NCBI GenBank assembly: GCA_009801015.1
Contig: VHZZ01000010.1
Coordinates: forward strand, 138,135 to 177,386
Reading direction: 5' to 3'
Origin: Silene noctiflora
Taxonomy: Eukaryota > Streptophyta > Magnoliopsida > Caryophyllales > Caryophyllaceae
DNA length: 39,252 nt
Part shown: positions 22,486-33,984 of the stretch, in pieces
Position numbering within the stretch: position 1 is the first letter of the stretch
How the letters are laid out: every line of letters begins with the position of its first letter
The notes under the pieces: generated by a model
Databases searched by the model: none
What the model saw: the letters and a program-made list of their open reading frames with translations, nothing else
What the model was told of the DNA's origin: nothing
Program-made: the position numbers and the translations under genes

Positions 22486-23745
22486 CTGACTTCTGAACCT
22501 GACCCAATCTGAGCCAAGCGGACCTTGTATTGAAGGGCCATACCTGTACATCTTGACTCAATCCGAACCTGGCCTGCACGCTTCAGACCTGTTTGACAGG
22601 TTTACTTGTCATCACATTATCGTCAGCAACAGACGATCTATATGTAACATTTTCTCAGCTGTATATAATTTTCTGGGCATGTGCCCTGAAAAATGTAGTC
22701 AGTGTTGGTTGGTTCATGGTACTCGTTCAGCTCTAGGAATGAGTACTATTGTTCATACGTTTAGCTCCATACTCGCGCTGTGAACGGCTTAGTAAAGGTG
22801 TAGATTAGTGTTGTATTTGCCACTCCGACTATTCATCTTGTATTTTGGCTGGCTTTCAGGCACTCAGGCTTACCTTGTCCACCGTGTAGTAACCGTCAGG
22901 TATTTAGTGGATTTCTTTATTTCGATATTTTGGTTTAATTATTTTTAGAATTTGATTAATCACCATTTCTATGATCATTTCTAATTTTTATGTCGGGCGA
23001 TCAATTAATTCGATAGAAATGACTATCTTTTTCCAGATAGTGTGTCGATATGGCGTCATGTGCCCGACTCACGACCCTCGGCCACCAAGATTGCTGTTTT
23101 GTTTAAGATGTAAAGCTCCACCTATTCCCTAACTCGTGTCGTCCGTGATTTTGTTGGTAATGCCATTTTATTCGGGTCATGTTTATGTAGCATGAGAAGT
23201 TTTCGAGTTTTTAGATAATGATATGCGCTATTTTTTCCGAGTACACTGAAGTTGACTTTGCCCTATTATTGGACATTTTTGACATGTTTTTTCGGTGTTT
23301 TGCTGAGTTGGTAATAGTTGACCCGACCTGTATTATCCAGTTTAAACAACTCGAAATCCAACCGGACAAAACCCACAAGTTCGGTACACCGAACCTACCT
23401 GATTCGAGGTTAAATTAACAGTCAACAACAACCTTATTTGCTCAAGCTGGTTGATCCAAACCAATTAGCGATTAGCCGAGAATGACAAAATCCATTGTCT
23501 GTCCCGGTTAAGAATTCTCTTAATCATGACTCGAATCAATTCAAAGTAACAGTTTTCTTAATTGCTTTAACTTAAAACTAGTATATATGCATCTAAAGTA
23601 TTATATGTTCATAACCTGACCAAACAATGACCCAAACTTGACCGAATGTGCCCGTTGATAACCCAACCCGATGATAACCTAACATAGACACGAGCCATTG
23701 CATAACCTAAACCTCATAGCACCCGTTCTGCTTTGAACCACTAAC

Positions 23746-24136
23746 TAGACCTGGCAAAATTGACCCGACCCGAAAAGGCTGACCCGAGACCCGAAATGAC
23801 CCGAACTACATCACCCGAAAACCCGAACAGACCCGACCCGACCCGAACATGACCCGAGCTCTTGACCCGTAACTGACCCGATCTGAAAATGACCCGGTTC
23901 TGAAACCACACAACCCGAAAATGACCCGACAAAACATAGAAATGACTTTTTGTCTCTTATTCATTGACCCGAAAATGACCCGACCCAAAATAACCCGACC
24001 CGGTTACCCGAAACTGACTCGACGAACAAACCCGAAATAGACCCGAAACCCAAAATGACCCGAGGTGACCCGAATTAACCCGAAATTAATGAAAGACCCG
24101 AACTGGCCCGACCCGTTGACCCGATTTGCCAGGTCT
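23746..24136. mobile_element. Non-autonomous TIR element with GACCCG-repeat body, copy 2
   Basis: The ends are TAGACCTGGCAAAA and TTTGCCAGGTCT, the same as copy 1 at 512-977. The flanks are ACCACTAAC (23737-23745) and ACCCCTAAC (24137-24145), a 9-bp target duplication with one mismatch. The internal order of repeat units matches copy 1 closely, including AAAAGGCTGACCCGAGACCC and CTCTTATTCATTGACCCG. The central unique part is shorter, which largely explains the smaller size. The two are therefore copies of one mobile element and not independent simple repeats. Confidence 0.75.
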
Positions 24137-24688
24137 ACCCCTAACCATTACCGATTCAAGCGAGCTGATTACCCACTCGACTCTTTTTTTTTTTTTTTCT
24201 CGATCATCCACGTGTACAATGTAATATTGAAAAATTGGGAATAGCACCAAATGAAGGGAGTTGGTGGGAGAAAAATGAGTTTGGTAGACTTTTCAAATGC
24301 ATTACCAAATAAGTTTGTGTGGGTTAAAAATTGGCACACCTCACACTACAACTCCCACAACCCCAAGATAGTGAGACATGACATTAACATATTCCTGACT
24401 ATTATTCTTAAATTGAATTAAAAAGAAAATTATTCATATTTAGCTAATTGGATCGGAAATGAAAATATTAATTTCAATGACCACGTGGATTCGTTTTGTA
24501 GCACAAAAAAAAAGGTGAAAGTGAACCGTCACTGCAGGTATATAGCTAATTGGATCGAAAAAGGAATAATATAATATTGTACGTGTGGCCTAATATCATT
24601 TTCGAACATGTCTTTTAGATTTCGAGCTTGTTATTTCTTAAAAAGAGCGGTTGACATGATATACGTGTGATTTATAGGTTATCACGTG

Positions 24689-25078
24689 TAAGGCTGTGCA
24701 ACGGTGCGGGCTAGCCCGGCCCAGCACGGTTCAACGGGCCGAAAAATCGCAGCCCATTTTTTTCCAGCCCAGCCCGTCGTCTTTTTAGTGTAGGGCCCGG
24801 GCCCCAATTTTCCAGCCCAGCCCGTTTCCAGCCCGATTTTTTAGTGCTGGACTGGCCCAGCCCGGCCCGGCCCGTTATTTTCTTCTTTTTTTCTCTCTTA
24901 TTTTTATTTTCTTTACTTAAAAAGAAAAAAAAAATGCCTAGTGCTGGGCCCGGGCTAGACAAATCAGGCCCAGCCCAGCCCGCCCTCCATTTAGTGCTGG
25001 GCCTGGGCTGCACCACCCAGCCCGGCCCGCCTCCGGCCCAGCCCAACCCGCACTGGCCCAGCCCAACGCACAACCCTA
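24689..25078. mobile_element. Non-autonomous hAT-like element with GCCC-rich body
   Basis: The left end is TAAGGCTGTGCAACGG and the right end, reversed, is TAGGGTTGTGCGTTGG, an imperfect inverted repeat agreeing with the YARNG start of hAT elements. An exact 8-bp duplication ATCACGTG flanks it (24681-24688 and 25079-25086), as expected for hAT. The body is built from GGCCCGG and CCAGCCCG words with an AT-rich centre and encodes no transposase. Open frames across it in both directions are compositional. Confidence 0.68.
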
Positions 25079-25457
25079 ATCACGTGCACCAAAAATAGCA
25101 ATTTCAAATTTCCTGAGGGAACAAAAAAAGAAAAAGTAAAATAATAGCGAATCGTTGTTCAAAGAGGCGAAACGGATATAATCCTATATCTCTAAAACAA
25201 GTATACATCCCACACGACCACACCCATTGTAACACAATCAACACAAAACCCAGAAAAAAAAAGTCCAAAACAGACACCAAAAAAAAATCCTGAAAAAAAA
25301 AAGTCAAATCTTTGATGAACCATCCATTTCTTACATGATAAACAGATCAGAAACATTGCATAATAATGTTTTGATATAAGGCATGATGCACGAGTCATGA
25401 TGCCTGTATCTCTATCATCATCTACTTTTTCTCCTTCTTTTTTCAATTTCTGTTCAA

Positions 25458-25465
25458 TATAAATA
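25458..25465 (+). promoter_or_regulatory. Candidate TATA box of the APRL-like gene
   Basis: TATAAATA occurs about 220 bp before the start codon and is followed by a pyrimidine-rich leader, a usual plant arrangement. No experimental start site is available, so this rests on sequence and position alone. Confidence 0.4.
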
Positions 25466-25681
25466 ATATATTCTTCCCCCTTTTTTCAGCTTTTTTTTTG
25501 TTAATTTAATCTGGGTGTTCTTTTTGTTTTTTGAAATTATTGAAATTTCGATTTGGGTTGTCAAATTCACCTCATTTTGTCATCTGGGTAGTGTTCAATT
25601 TTGTGAAATTTTGATAAATTAGGGTGGGATTGGGTTGGTGAATTGAAATTAGGGTTAGGGTTGGGTGATTTTGATTGAAGG

Positions 25682-28481
25682 ATGATGATGATGAAGAGAT
25701 TTAATTGGGTTTTTGTAGTTTTAGTTATGGTTTTATTTGTGGGATTAGCTCAAGGTGAATCAAATATGGTGATAAAGTTGGGTTCTTGCCCTGTTGTTTC
25801 AATTAATGATGTAATGTTAGGGTTTCAAGAATCTGTTTGTCATCTTCATCAATCTTATGATGTTACTGTTATTGAGGTATTGGTTTTAGCTTTTATGTGA
25901 AAAAGTCGAAATCTTTGTATTTCTTTAGGCTTGATTGTTTGATGGTTTGATTAATTGTTCTATATGTGATTAATTATATTTTTCTTGATGGCTTAATTGA
26001 ATCCTTTCAATTTTGTGTTGTGTTATTGTATTGAAATCCGAATAGTTATAGCTGTTTGAAATTTTTGCTGCGATTTCCGGGTGTAGATTGTTTAGCTTAT
26101 GTTGAGGTGATTAGATGATCTGGTTTTCGTAGTTAGTGAAGAGTTGACGGATTGGTATTAAGTTAGGACTTGTGTGGGATAGAGGAGTTGGTGAGTAGAG
26201 GAGGGTAGAAATGGAGAAAATGTGGTGTGGTAGGGGAGGGTAGAAATGAGTGAAGGAGGGTAATAAATTCCCTTGAATAATTGATTACCCCAAACGGGAG
26301 GTTTTTCCCCGGGCATCAACCTCTTTTGCTTTGTGTTGAGCACTTGAGCTTTATATACGTTAACAATTACCTCCATCCCAAGCAAGCTAATTTATTATGT
26401 GGTGAATTGGAAGAGTATAAGCATGTTTCATGCTTTATTCTGTTAGCTGCCTCAACAATGAAGATGTGTAATGGTTCGCACTTCATAGTTTGGTGCTTCT
26501 GTGTTATGAGCTTGGTCGCAAATTAGTTGTTTCGTATATGACACTATGAAGAGCTTTTCTCGAACCAGGTGTTTTGTATTCTAATCCAGGTTGTCACTTG
26601 TCAGCAATATACATCAAATAACATGTTTTGGCCTTTCGATTTCCTTTTTATGTTGGCTTTTATTTCACATGCTTAAGATTTGATGTTTGCTAATTCAAAA
26701 GGCACTGTTCCTGAGCTCATTACTGGTTGTGTTAGGGGTCTATGATTATGTTCAATCGTGCACACACTTGCTGTGATAGAAGCTTTTGGCTGACCTTAGG
26801 TGAACAAGAATTTGCACATGATTTGAAGGAGAACATAAATTTCTCTCTTTTGTCCTTTTTTTTCTTATGCCCCTTGGCCTAAATCCCTAGTTGTACTGTC
26901 CATGTTTCTGATTTGTTATGTAACTTAGTTGTAACTATATAGGAGTTTGCTTCTTATTGTCTTGTGTCGTTATTGTTTTACTATATTCTATGACCTTTTT
27001 TTTTACCGATTATACTAATGACTAACGCATTACTTTGGTTTTCAAGGGAGATGAAGGGTCATTGCAGAGGGCGCTGCGTTTGGTATACAGTAAGAGCAAC
27101 AACTATGTAGCTGTTCTCTTTTATGCGTCTTGGTGCCCATTCTCTAGGAACTTTAGACCAAGCTTTTCAATTCTTTCTACCTTGTACCCATCTATTCCTC
27201 ATTTTGCAATCGAAGAATCGGCTGTTAAACCAAGGTTTGAACTCAAAAGCCGTAGCTTAATGTCTTCAAATGTTGGAAGTTTATTATATATTATTACAAT
27301 TTATTTTTATCTCTTGTGTGATACAGCATTCTTTCAAAGTATGGAGTTCACGGGTTTCCAACTTTATATCTTCTAAACTCTACAATGCGTATTCGTTATC
27401 GTGGCTCCCGCAGTATGAGCTCGCTTGTTCAATTCTACAACGATGTGGTTGGTAAGTTCCTGTTTTCTATGTTATAGTGCATGTACCTGTAAATTGGCTT
27501 AAAACTCGTAACCTGTTCTGTATGATCTTTATTCGTTGAATGGATAGTACTGATTACTGTAACAGTATCCCAATGCTTTAAAGCCTCCTGTTTATGACAC
27601 GGTAAAAGGGTTGGATGTAGCTATACTAGTCAACCTTAGCATTTTGTTGACTCAACAAGAGGTTGCTCGAGATGACCGTGATGAAAATTGCATGAATAAG
27701 TGCTTTGACCGGCTGCTACTTCACCTTTATTTTGATATCTGCGGTGAACCTTGTATTTTGTCCATTTCAGTCTATTAGCCATTCAGTCTCATTTGTCTAG
27801 TTCTATGACGGATTTTCTGAACAATGGGGATACTTTACTGAAATGGAGGGAATATATAATTAGGGACTCTTCCGTCGTCTCCATATATTATCATATTTTT
27901 TTTTTTTTGCTATTTCCGTTCAAAAGCTAACAGACTAGCTAAATAATATGATCCAGATCAGTTCAGCTTGTCAATGCTCTCATTTGTGGTTTATTTTCAT
28001 CTGATCACATTCTTGAAATGTAGGCATTGAAGGCGACCCAAGAGATGAGTTACCATTTGACAAAATCGTAAGTGCTGCAAATGAGGAAAGAAACGACAAT
28101 GAAGAGAAAAAGGATTATCCTTTCTCATGGGCAATATATCTCGAGAACCTATTTCAACAAGAGACATATCTTGCTTTAGCCACCATGTTTGTGCTCCTAA
28201 GATTGATGTTCCTCGTAATTCCTTATGTCCTCGAGTTTGCTCGTTGTACTTGGAGAAGATGTATGGGGCATGTTAGGGTAACAGCCTTGTGGGAATATCC
28301 TTTGCGCTACCTGAACAAGAGTAAACAGGTTTTAAGCTCTTGTAGGGGCCCTCGGAAGGGAAGCAACTTCCAAGAGGGTGCTATAAACGCCCGAGCATGG
28401 GCATCAAAATCATTAGCTTCGGCCGTTTCTATTGGGGGAGATGCAAGTGCCAGTCGAGCGGCAACAAGTGCAAGTCATTAA
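25682..28481 (+). CDS. APRL5: 5'-adenylylsulfate reductase-like (APRL5/7-type) thioredoxin-fold membrane protein
   Basis: Exons are 25682-25876, 27047-27234, 27327-27451 and 28024-28481, giving 321 residues; APRL5 is about 300. Visible are a signal peptide ([17 protein letters not shown]), a thioredoxin-like domain with [12 protein letters not shown] (Cys95 in WCPFS), HGFPTLYLL matching the cis-Pro region, and one membrane helix at about 218-240 followed by a basic tail. The second active-site Cys of WCGPC is missing, as is usual in this plant subfamily, so it is probably not a dithiol reductase nor a true APS reductase; the name reflects similarity only. It likely sits in the secretory pathway. 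The role is unknown. Phases agree at all three junctions. Intron 1 is 1.17 kb. Assignment to APRL5 or APRL7 is not resolved. Confidence 0.9.
27758..27852. mobile_element. Possible MITE relic in APRL intron 3
   Basis: TCCATTTCAGT near 27761 is inverted near 27836 as ACTGAAATGGAGGGA. The right end resembles the CTCCCTCCATTTCAGT terminus of plant Stowaway elements. The left end has lost its CTCCC portion and no TA borders are clear. Confidence 0.4.
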
Positions 28482-29370
28482 ACATCGCCACGTTCAACTT
28501 TGCCGTGTTTCATCAAGTTAAAGAGATTTGAGAGAATGAGCAAGGTGCTAATGGATGGACTTCATTAAACAGGAAACGTCTTCTTCGTCATTTGTGTACA
28601 ATTGTGAGCATTTTAACTGGACGGAATGTATCGTTTTCTTGTCTCATGGTATCACCAATTTTCCGTTATGTTCAGCTATCTGAGCTGAAACCCGACAGAG
28701 GGAATGTAACAGCTACTTCCTGTAAATGTGCATGTTTGATTTCGCTTACCTTACTCAGTGATGTTTTTGACCAACTTTGCCTTGACAACTTCTTTCCTTC
28801 TCTTAGGCCGTCTGAGCACAAGCGTAATTTTTAATACCGATAGGTTCCATATTATGTAACGACTCTACGACTAAATTAGTTGACATCTGCTCTGGTTGTG
28901 TTATCAACTACGGGTTTGAAACAAGTAGCTAGACGGGTGAAATGCGCTGATGAATTGGACCTACGTTTCAAATTGAGTCGCTGCGCACTTTTTCTGCGCG
29001 GGCTGCTGGACCGGCTCCAATAGGTCGGACATTACAAAAACGGCTTTAGTTTGCTCCTTTTCATTAATGTAGTATGATTCTGAGTTCTGCAATTGTAATT
29101 GCTTTTTTAACTATGGATTTTACTCGATCACACACACTTTTTCATTAAACCTTAGTTTCTCCGTGTATTTTCCTTTCCCTGATGAAAATTTAGTGACCGT
29201 AAGATAGCGATTAGACGAGGTCTGAAGAAACATTTAGATTACTGTATAACCTTTTGTATTCTTGCTGTCTTTACAAAACTATGTTCGGAATATGAAGATA
29301 TTGAATTTACATTATACAATATCCGCTTTAAATTACATCGACAAATAATAGGTTAAGAAACCCAGGACGC
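28482..29370. other. Convergent 3' region between the APRL-like and PTC52-like genes
   Basis: The two genes end facing each other with 889 bp between stop codons. Both 3' UTRs are expected here. The open frame 28592-28834 shows no family resemblance. No transposon or RNA gene was recognised. Confidence 0.55.
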
Positions 29371-31581
29371 TCATAAGAGCGCGTGGTTGTAATCGTGAAA
29401 ATGGAAATTCTTGTAGATAAAGTTGGACAGCCATTTTGATGCTGCAAACAAAATCAAAGCAGTGGCAAAAAGAGCAAATCTCTGGACAGTGGTAAGGGCT
29501 CCCTGCCTGAAAACTCCGACAATCCCGATAAGACCAACAGACAATATTTGAAGCACTGTCTCTGTTATCTTGAGCCCCTTATATCCAGCACTACAGCTGC
29601 TGCACTTGACCACATGACTCCAGTACCTGAAATAGTTTAACGACATGAGTCCAATAGCAAACGAAAGGTAAGGCATATCTGTGAACCATGAGTCCATGAC
29701 TGACCTGTCCATTAACACTTCTCGTGGTGGCGTTGGAGGGAGTGTTCCGTCATATTTCTTACTCCAATCAACTTCCCCTCCACAGTACTTATTGAGCCAT
29801 TTTCTGAAGCCAACTACCAGTGCATCTGATTTTGTTGGCACGAAACATGCTTTGTTCCAATTGCTCGGCCCTATCTCCTTAATCTTGCGTTCCTGCAGGA
29901 ATCGTATTAATTATTAAATATAGCGAGCTGAAACAACTGCATAAACAGCATCACTTGTGCATTCAAACTTATGCAGACGATATAAAACTTGTAGCCAGTA
30001 AGGATAAATATTACGGTATTACCTCCACATGTAAAAGATACAAGTCTGAATCCAGTATCAGGTTCTGACCAATATGAAACATCCACCGCGGCACAATCTT
30101 ATCAATCCAAACTCCAAAGTTCCGAGGAAAAGTCCATATCAGTCTACTATTTCCGGGACTAACAGGAATACAGATGAAAACCAAAAGAAGTCTTTTTTGT
30201 TTCGCTGCTGAATCCTGGTTCAGTAAATGCTTTAGTTTTGTATTGTTTTACAGACGGTAGAAGTACGCGAGATCTTAATGTTTAGCTGTTGCTTAGTGAT
30301 TAATTACCTCATTTGTTGCGGGCATAGGACTCATGTAAAAGATGCAGGGGGCGATAAACTTGCTGAAGCCTCTTTCTTGCTTAGCTGAAAACCCGTTTTT
30401 GTCAAGTTTTTCGACAGTGAGGTCCATAGGTCTGCCACCTTCTCTATCTGCTTTGGGCCTGAAAATAGTCAGAAAATGTAAAAAACCGAGAAACATGAAG
30501 AGGCGAGGCATAAAAGAGATATTTCTGATGGCAAGCCGGTAATAGAATTCTTATCTGTTCTTGTCATCAGGAACGCGCATGATCCCATAATGTGCATAAC
30601 GAACATGAGCTGGATCCATAAGATTCTCAGTCAGAACCTCGTACCTGAAAAATTCGAAAGAATGCTGAAGGATAAAGTGTAGCATCTCCAATGTGGTTAC
30701 CAACAAACTGATTCTGCGCGGGAAAAACATACCCGTAAGGTATATCCCTATTTCCCATAGACCTGGCATACGAGGGATCATCAAGCTCAGCAATATAAGG
30801 AGGGCGTTTCTTGGTTAAAATGTCGTGGTAGCGGGGATCAGTACTCGGCCAAAACCAAAGAATATCATGTTGAAGAACAGAGGGATAAGACGGAACACAT
30901 GCTTTCTTGAATGTGTGAACCTGTGAAGATTCGAGAATAGAGATACAGCAGTTGGGAATTGGGATCAGATCAGTCCGTCCAAAAGCAAACAAATGATTGA
31001 GACGGAGGGAGTAATATAAACGGAAATGCAAATAAAAGAGTAAGAACATGAATACTGACAGGAGGGCCATCAGTAGGAGCCTGAGGTATAAGCTGACAGG
31101 CACCTGATCCGTTAAAACACCAGCCATGATACACACACTGCAACCTGCCCCACGCATCGATTCTCCCCTCAGACAAAGGCGCTAACCGATGTGGGCAGCA
31201 GTCATCGAAAACCTTCCATTCTGACTCATTCCGATCCCACCATACTACCACATCAATGCCCATAATTTTCTTCCCATGTGGTACCCTCTTATCCAGGTCA
31301 CACACAGGTGCCACCGGGTACCACTCTGAATACCAATCAAATTTCTCGGTTTTCGTCTCATCGTCTACGTATGTTTCTTCGATTACGTCAGATGATTTAG
31401 TAGTACTAGTGGAAACGTTGATTTTAGTTGATGACGACAACGAATAAGAAGAATAAGAAGATGATGACGATGATGAGAATAATGTCGATGGACAGTTGCG
31501 GATCAAACCCGGTCTCTGAACACGATGTACCGGGCCGAAACGAGGATGAAGAGTAGCAGCCATAGTAAATGTAGCAGCCAT
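29371..31581 (-). CDS. PTC52: PTC52-type chloroplast Rieske oxygenase (ACD1-like/TIC55 family)
   Basis: Exons in gene order are 31581-31060, 30920-30733, 30644-30555, 30458-30308, 30214-30023, 29892-29705 and 29626-29371, giving 528 residues. The family consists of chloroplast envelope non-haem iron oxygenases related to pheophorbide a oxygenase; PTC52 is linked to protochlorophyllide handling and protein import. Visible are a Ser/Thr-rich transit peptide, a Rieske centre C129-P-H131 with C149-x2-H152, mononuclear iron ligands in [12 protein letters not shown] (N244, D247, H250, H255), a C-terminal KCSSC motif and hydrophobic segments near the end. Wording such as [18 protein letters not shown] points to PTC52 and not PAO. 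Intron 3 (30554-30459) starts with AT where GT is expected, and a stop codon lies at the junction, so correct splicing is doubtful. Intron 6 is 78 bp and in frame. Confidence 0.92.
30548..30561 (-). other. Non-canonical 5' splice site of PTC52 intron 3
   Basis: On the coding strand the junction reads AACAG|ATAAGAATT. Every position fits a strong donor (CAG|GTAAG) except +1, where A replaces G. The matching acceptor TTTTCAG|GCCC at 30458 keeps phase and joins sequence that fits the family (KNR then PKADREGG). Without splicing, the frame ends at TAA directly after codon 267. Confidence 0.75.
30975..31013. mobile_element. Isolated Stowaway terminus in PTC52 intron 1
   Basis: AAACAAATGATTGAGACGGA followed by GGGAGTA is the right end of the CTCCCTCCGTCTCAATCATT MITE family. 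No opposite end lies within the intron, so this is a deleted element or a solo end. Confidence 0.6.
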
Positions 31582-32688
31582 GGCAAATGGTGCCAGTAGT
31601 AATTTGGGATTCTTATCTATATTATGCTTTCACTTCCCATCTCCACCATACGTTCTATATTGTTTTTCTGGTACATTATCAATATCCCGTCAACATCAAA
31701 ATGCGCTTGTGACTCCTTTTACAGTAAAAAAAACTATTCTGACACCAGGTCATCCGAAATTATACCGAAATCTGAAATGATCTAACCGGACCCATCTTGA
31801 TCCAAAATATAGGGAACACCCGAAATGACTCGGCCTAGAATAAACCGATCCAAAGGCATTAACCCATTTCCCACCTCTAAGTGATTGTGTTACATAATAT
31901 ATTTAAAAAAATTGTTTGATATGCAATTCGAACCTATGACCTTCAGTTAACTTGTCAAATTTTAAACCATTGAACCACTAACATTTATATGTGTATTAAG
32001 TACTAAAGTATATTATATTCTATAAAGGATAATGATACGCGCTGTATTATTATCCTTCTACAAAAGAGATATTATTCTTACATATGTTTAAAATTTAAAG
32101 TATTTTATAGAAAATATTATTTTTTGAGAAAATATATCAATAGAACCATTATTTTTTCATTCTTGTACTTATATATAATATTAATTTAGGAAAAAAAACT
32201 TTAAAATATAAAAATATTGATCTTAAATGCGCGTAAATAACACGTTAAAAAATTTTAGTGCTCCCCAAACACTAAATTTCTAGGTCCGCCACTGACTCCT
32301 AGGCCATAATTTTTGAATCCGGGTCAAAGCTTGACCCTTTACCCGCTTAAAAATAGAAAAAATAAACGGCAAATTAGTCACCAAGCGCCAGAGATCACAG
32401 TCTAGTGGTTGAGACGGAGGTACCGTGAATTAGGTCTAAAAAAACTAGTCACCAAGTAACTAAACGACTTTCCTAAAGTAACTGTAATTCTGTTTATATA
32501 ACAAAAAAAACACACATTCTTGATAGTTCTTAACAAATAAAAAGACCGTTACACACCGTAAAAAAAGTCTTATTCCTAAAGTTACTATAATTCTGAAATA
32601 TTTCAAAAAATAATTATATATATATATATATATACACACGTATGATGATGCTAAAGAAATCATAATTACACAAATTATTTGTGTGACA
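31582..32688. other. Divergent intergenic region between the PTC52-like and F-box genes
   Basis: No gene is seen. Around 31740-31875 there are degenerate CCGAAATGA, ACCCGAAATGAC and CCGGACCC words similar to the GACCCG element body, without recognisable ends. A (TA)n run lies at about 32615-32633. The rest is AT-rich and unassigned. Confidence 0.5.
31605..31628 (-). promoter_or_regulatory. Candidate core promoter of the PTC52-like gene
   Basis: On the minus strand the sequence reads ATAATATAGATAAGAATCCC, about 30-45 bp before the ATG. It combines a TATA-like stretch with GATAAG, the I-box of light-responsive plastid-protein genes. The distance implies a very short leader, so confidence is low. 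Confidence 0.3.
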
Positions 32689-33953
32689 ATGAGTATAATT
32701 CCAGACGAGATAATCATGGAGATCTTAACCCGGGTACCTGTTAAAACCATTCTACGCTTAAAATCCGTATCCAAATCGTTTCGAAATCTGATTACAAGTC
32801 GAGAGTTTACGAAGCTCCATCAACAACGAGGTCGATCCCAAGTTCGAAACACTAACGTAACTCTCCTCTATCATTCGACTAAGGCCGCCATCTTGGGCTC
32901 GTTTGATTTAGACCACCCTCAACGTCCCTTTGTCCCACTCGATAATATACATCCCGATGTCCTCGAGCTCCTTAAGCCGAACGATACCATATTTCGTCAA
33001 CCTTGGATTGAAGGTACTCCTCCGTCATACAAATTATTCACGTGCTACCCTTGAACTTTGCAATTTTGCACATAGTACCCAACTTTTTAAGTTTGTGTAC
33101 ATTATACCCTCCATGTTTAATTTTCATGCACAACATACCGTTTTTGTCGCATAGCTCCTAGATCGGAATTCAAAATCGGCCAAATATTTTTCCTAAGATG
33201 ATTATCTAGTCATAATTAACGATTTGAGGAAAAAAAATTGCCGACAGACAATTATAGGGTTTTTTTAACGAAAATCTCAAATCAACCATATCTTTGATCT
33301 TAAATTTTCGAATGACCATTTTCGTTTTATAAACTTATAGATCTCGAAAAGTTAATCAATTTTAAAAAAAAAATTAATCAATTCCGATTTATGGTCTATA
33401 ATTTATGCTCAATTGAAAATTATAAAAACGATAAAAAAATTATGTTATGCTTGTAAATCATATTTCAGGGATATCATGTGCACAAACTTAAAAAGTTGGG
33501 TACCACGCGAAAAATGACAAAGTTCGAGCCTTCAAGGGTACCACGTGAATTTTCCGATTTTTTTACCACAATTTTCCCTTTGAACTCTGTTTTTTGGCTA
33601 GCCCGGGCTTCCCAAGGATTGTTTAATTTTTGCGTGCATAAAAAACAATCTAAAAAACCGCGCTTTTGCGTGTATAAAATAGGTATTTGCAATGGAGTGA
33701 TGCTTTTTTCAAAAATTGAGGAGTTTGTTCTGTACAATCCGGCGACACGAGCCTATCGACAAATACCAAGAAGGGAGACGGACTTCCCGGCCGGTACATT
33801 ATTTGTCCGTAACATGTTTGCGTATGATTGCGTCAACGATGATTATAAGATTGTCAGTTTGGAAGAACACAAGAATGATTTCAACATTTATTTGTACAGT
33901 TTGAAAGATAATTCATGGTCGAAGATCGAGAGTAGTAGCCAGCTGCCTCAAGA

Positions 33954-33984
<31 letters not shown>

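Larger units (their letters stand above)
22486..25681. other. Repeat-rich intergenic region between the MBD8-like and APRL-like genes
   Basis: The first 300-400 bases are probably MBD8 3' UTR. Sequence at about 23310-23345 and 23611-23700 has scattered GACCCG-like words, perhaps old element debris. Two well-bounded transposon-like elements occupy 23746-24136 and 24689-25078. No gene was found. The final 250 bases form the APRL promoter and leader. Confidence 0.6.

Noticed and set aside
24711..25098. Open frames of 120 (-) and 84 (+) codons rich in Gly, Pro and Trp
   Set aside because: They are produced by GGCCCGG/CCAGCCCG repeats within the hAT-like element.
26158..26526. Open frames and GGAGGGTAGAAATG direct repeats in APRL intron 1
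   Set aside because: The frames have no family resemblance. The repeats are short and imperfect, without clear element ends, so no feature was called.
32683..32688. F-box start at 32683
   Set aside because: That codon is GTG. The first ATG in frame is at 32689 and leaves the F-box intact.
33478..33682. 5' part of the 218-codon F-box frame as coding sequence
   Set aside because: It lies in the MITE and intron 1. The acceptor at 33683 restores the family sequence EGICNG in phase.
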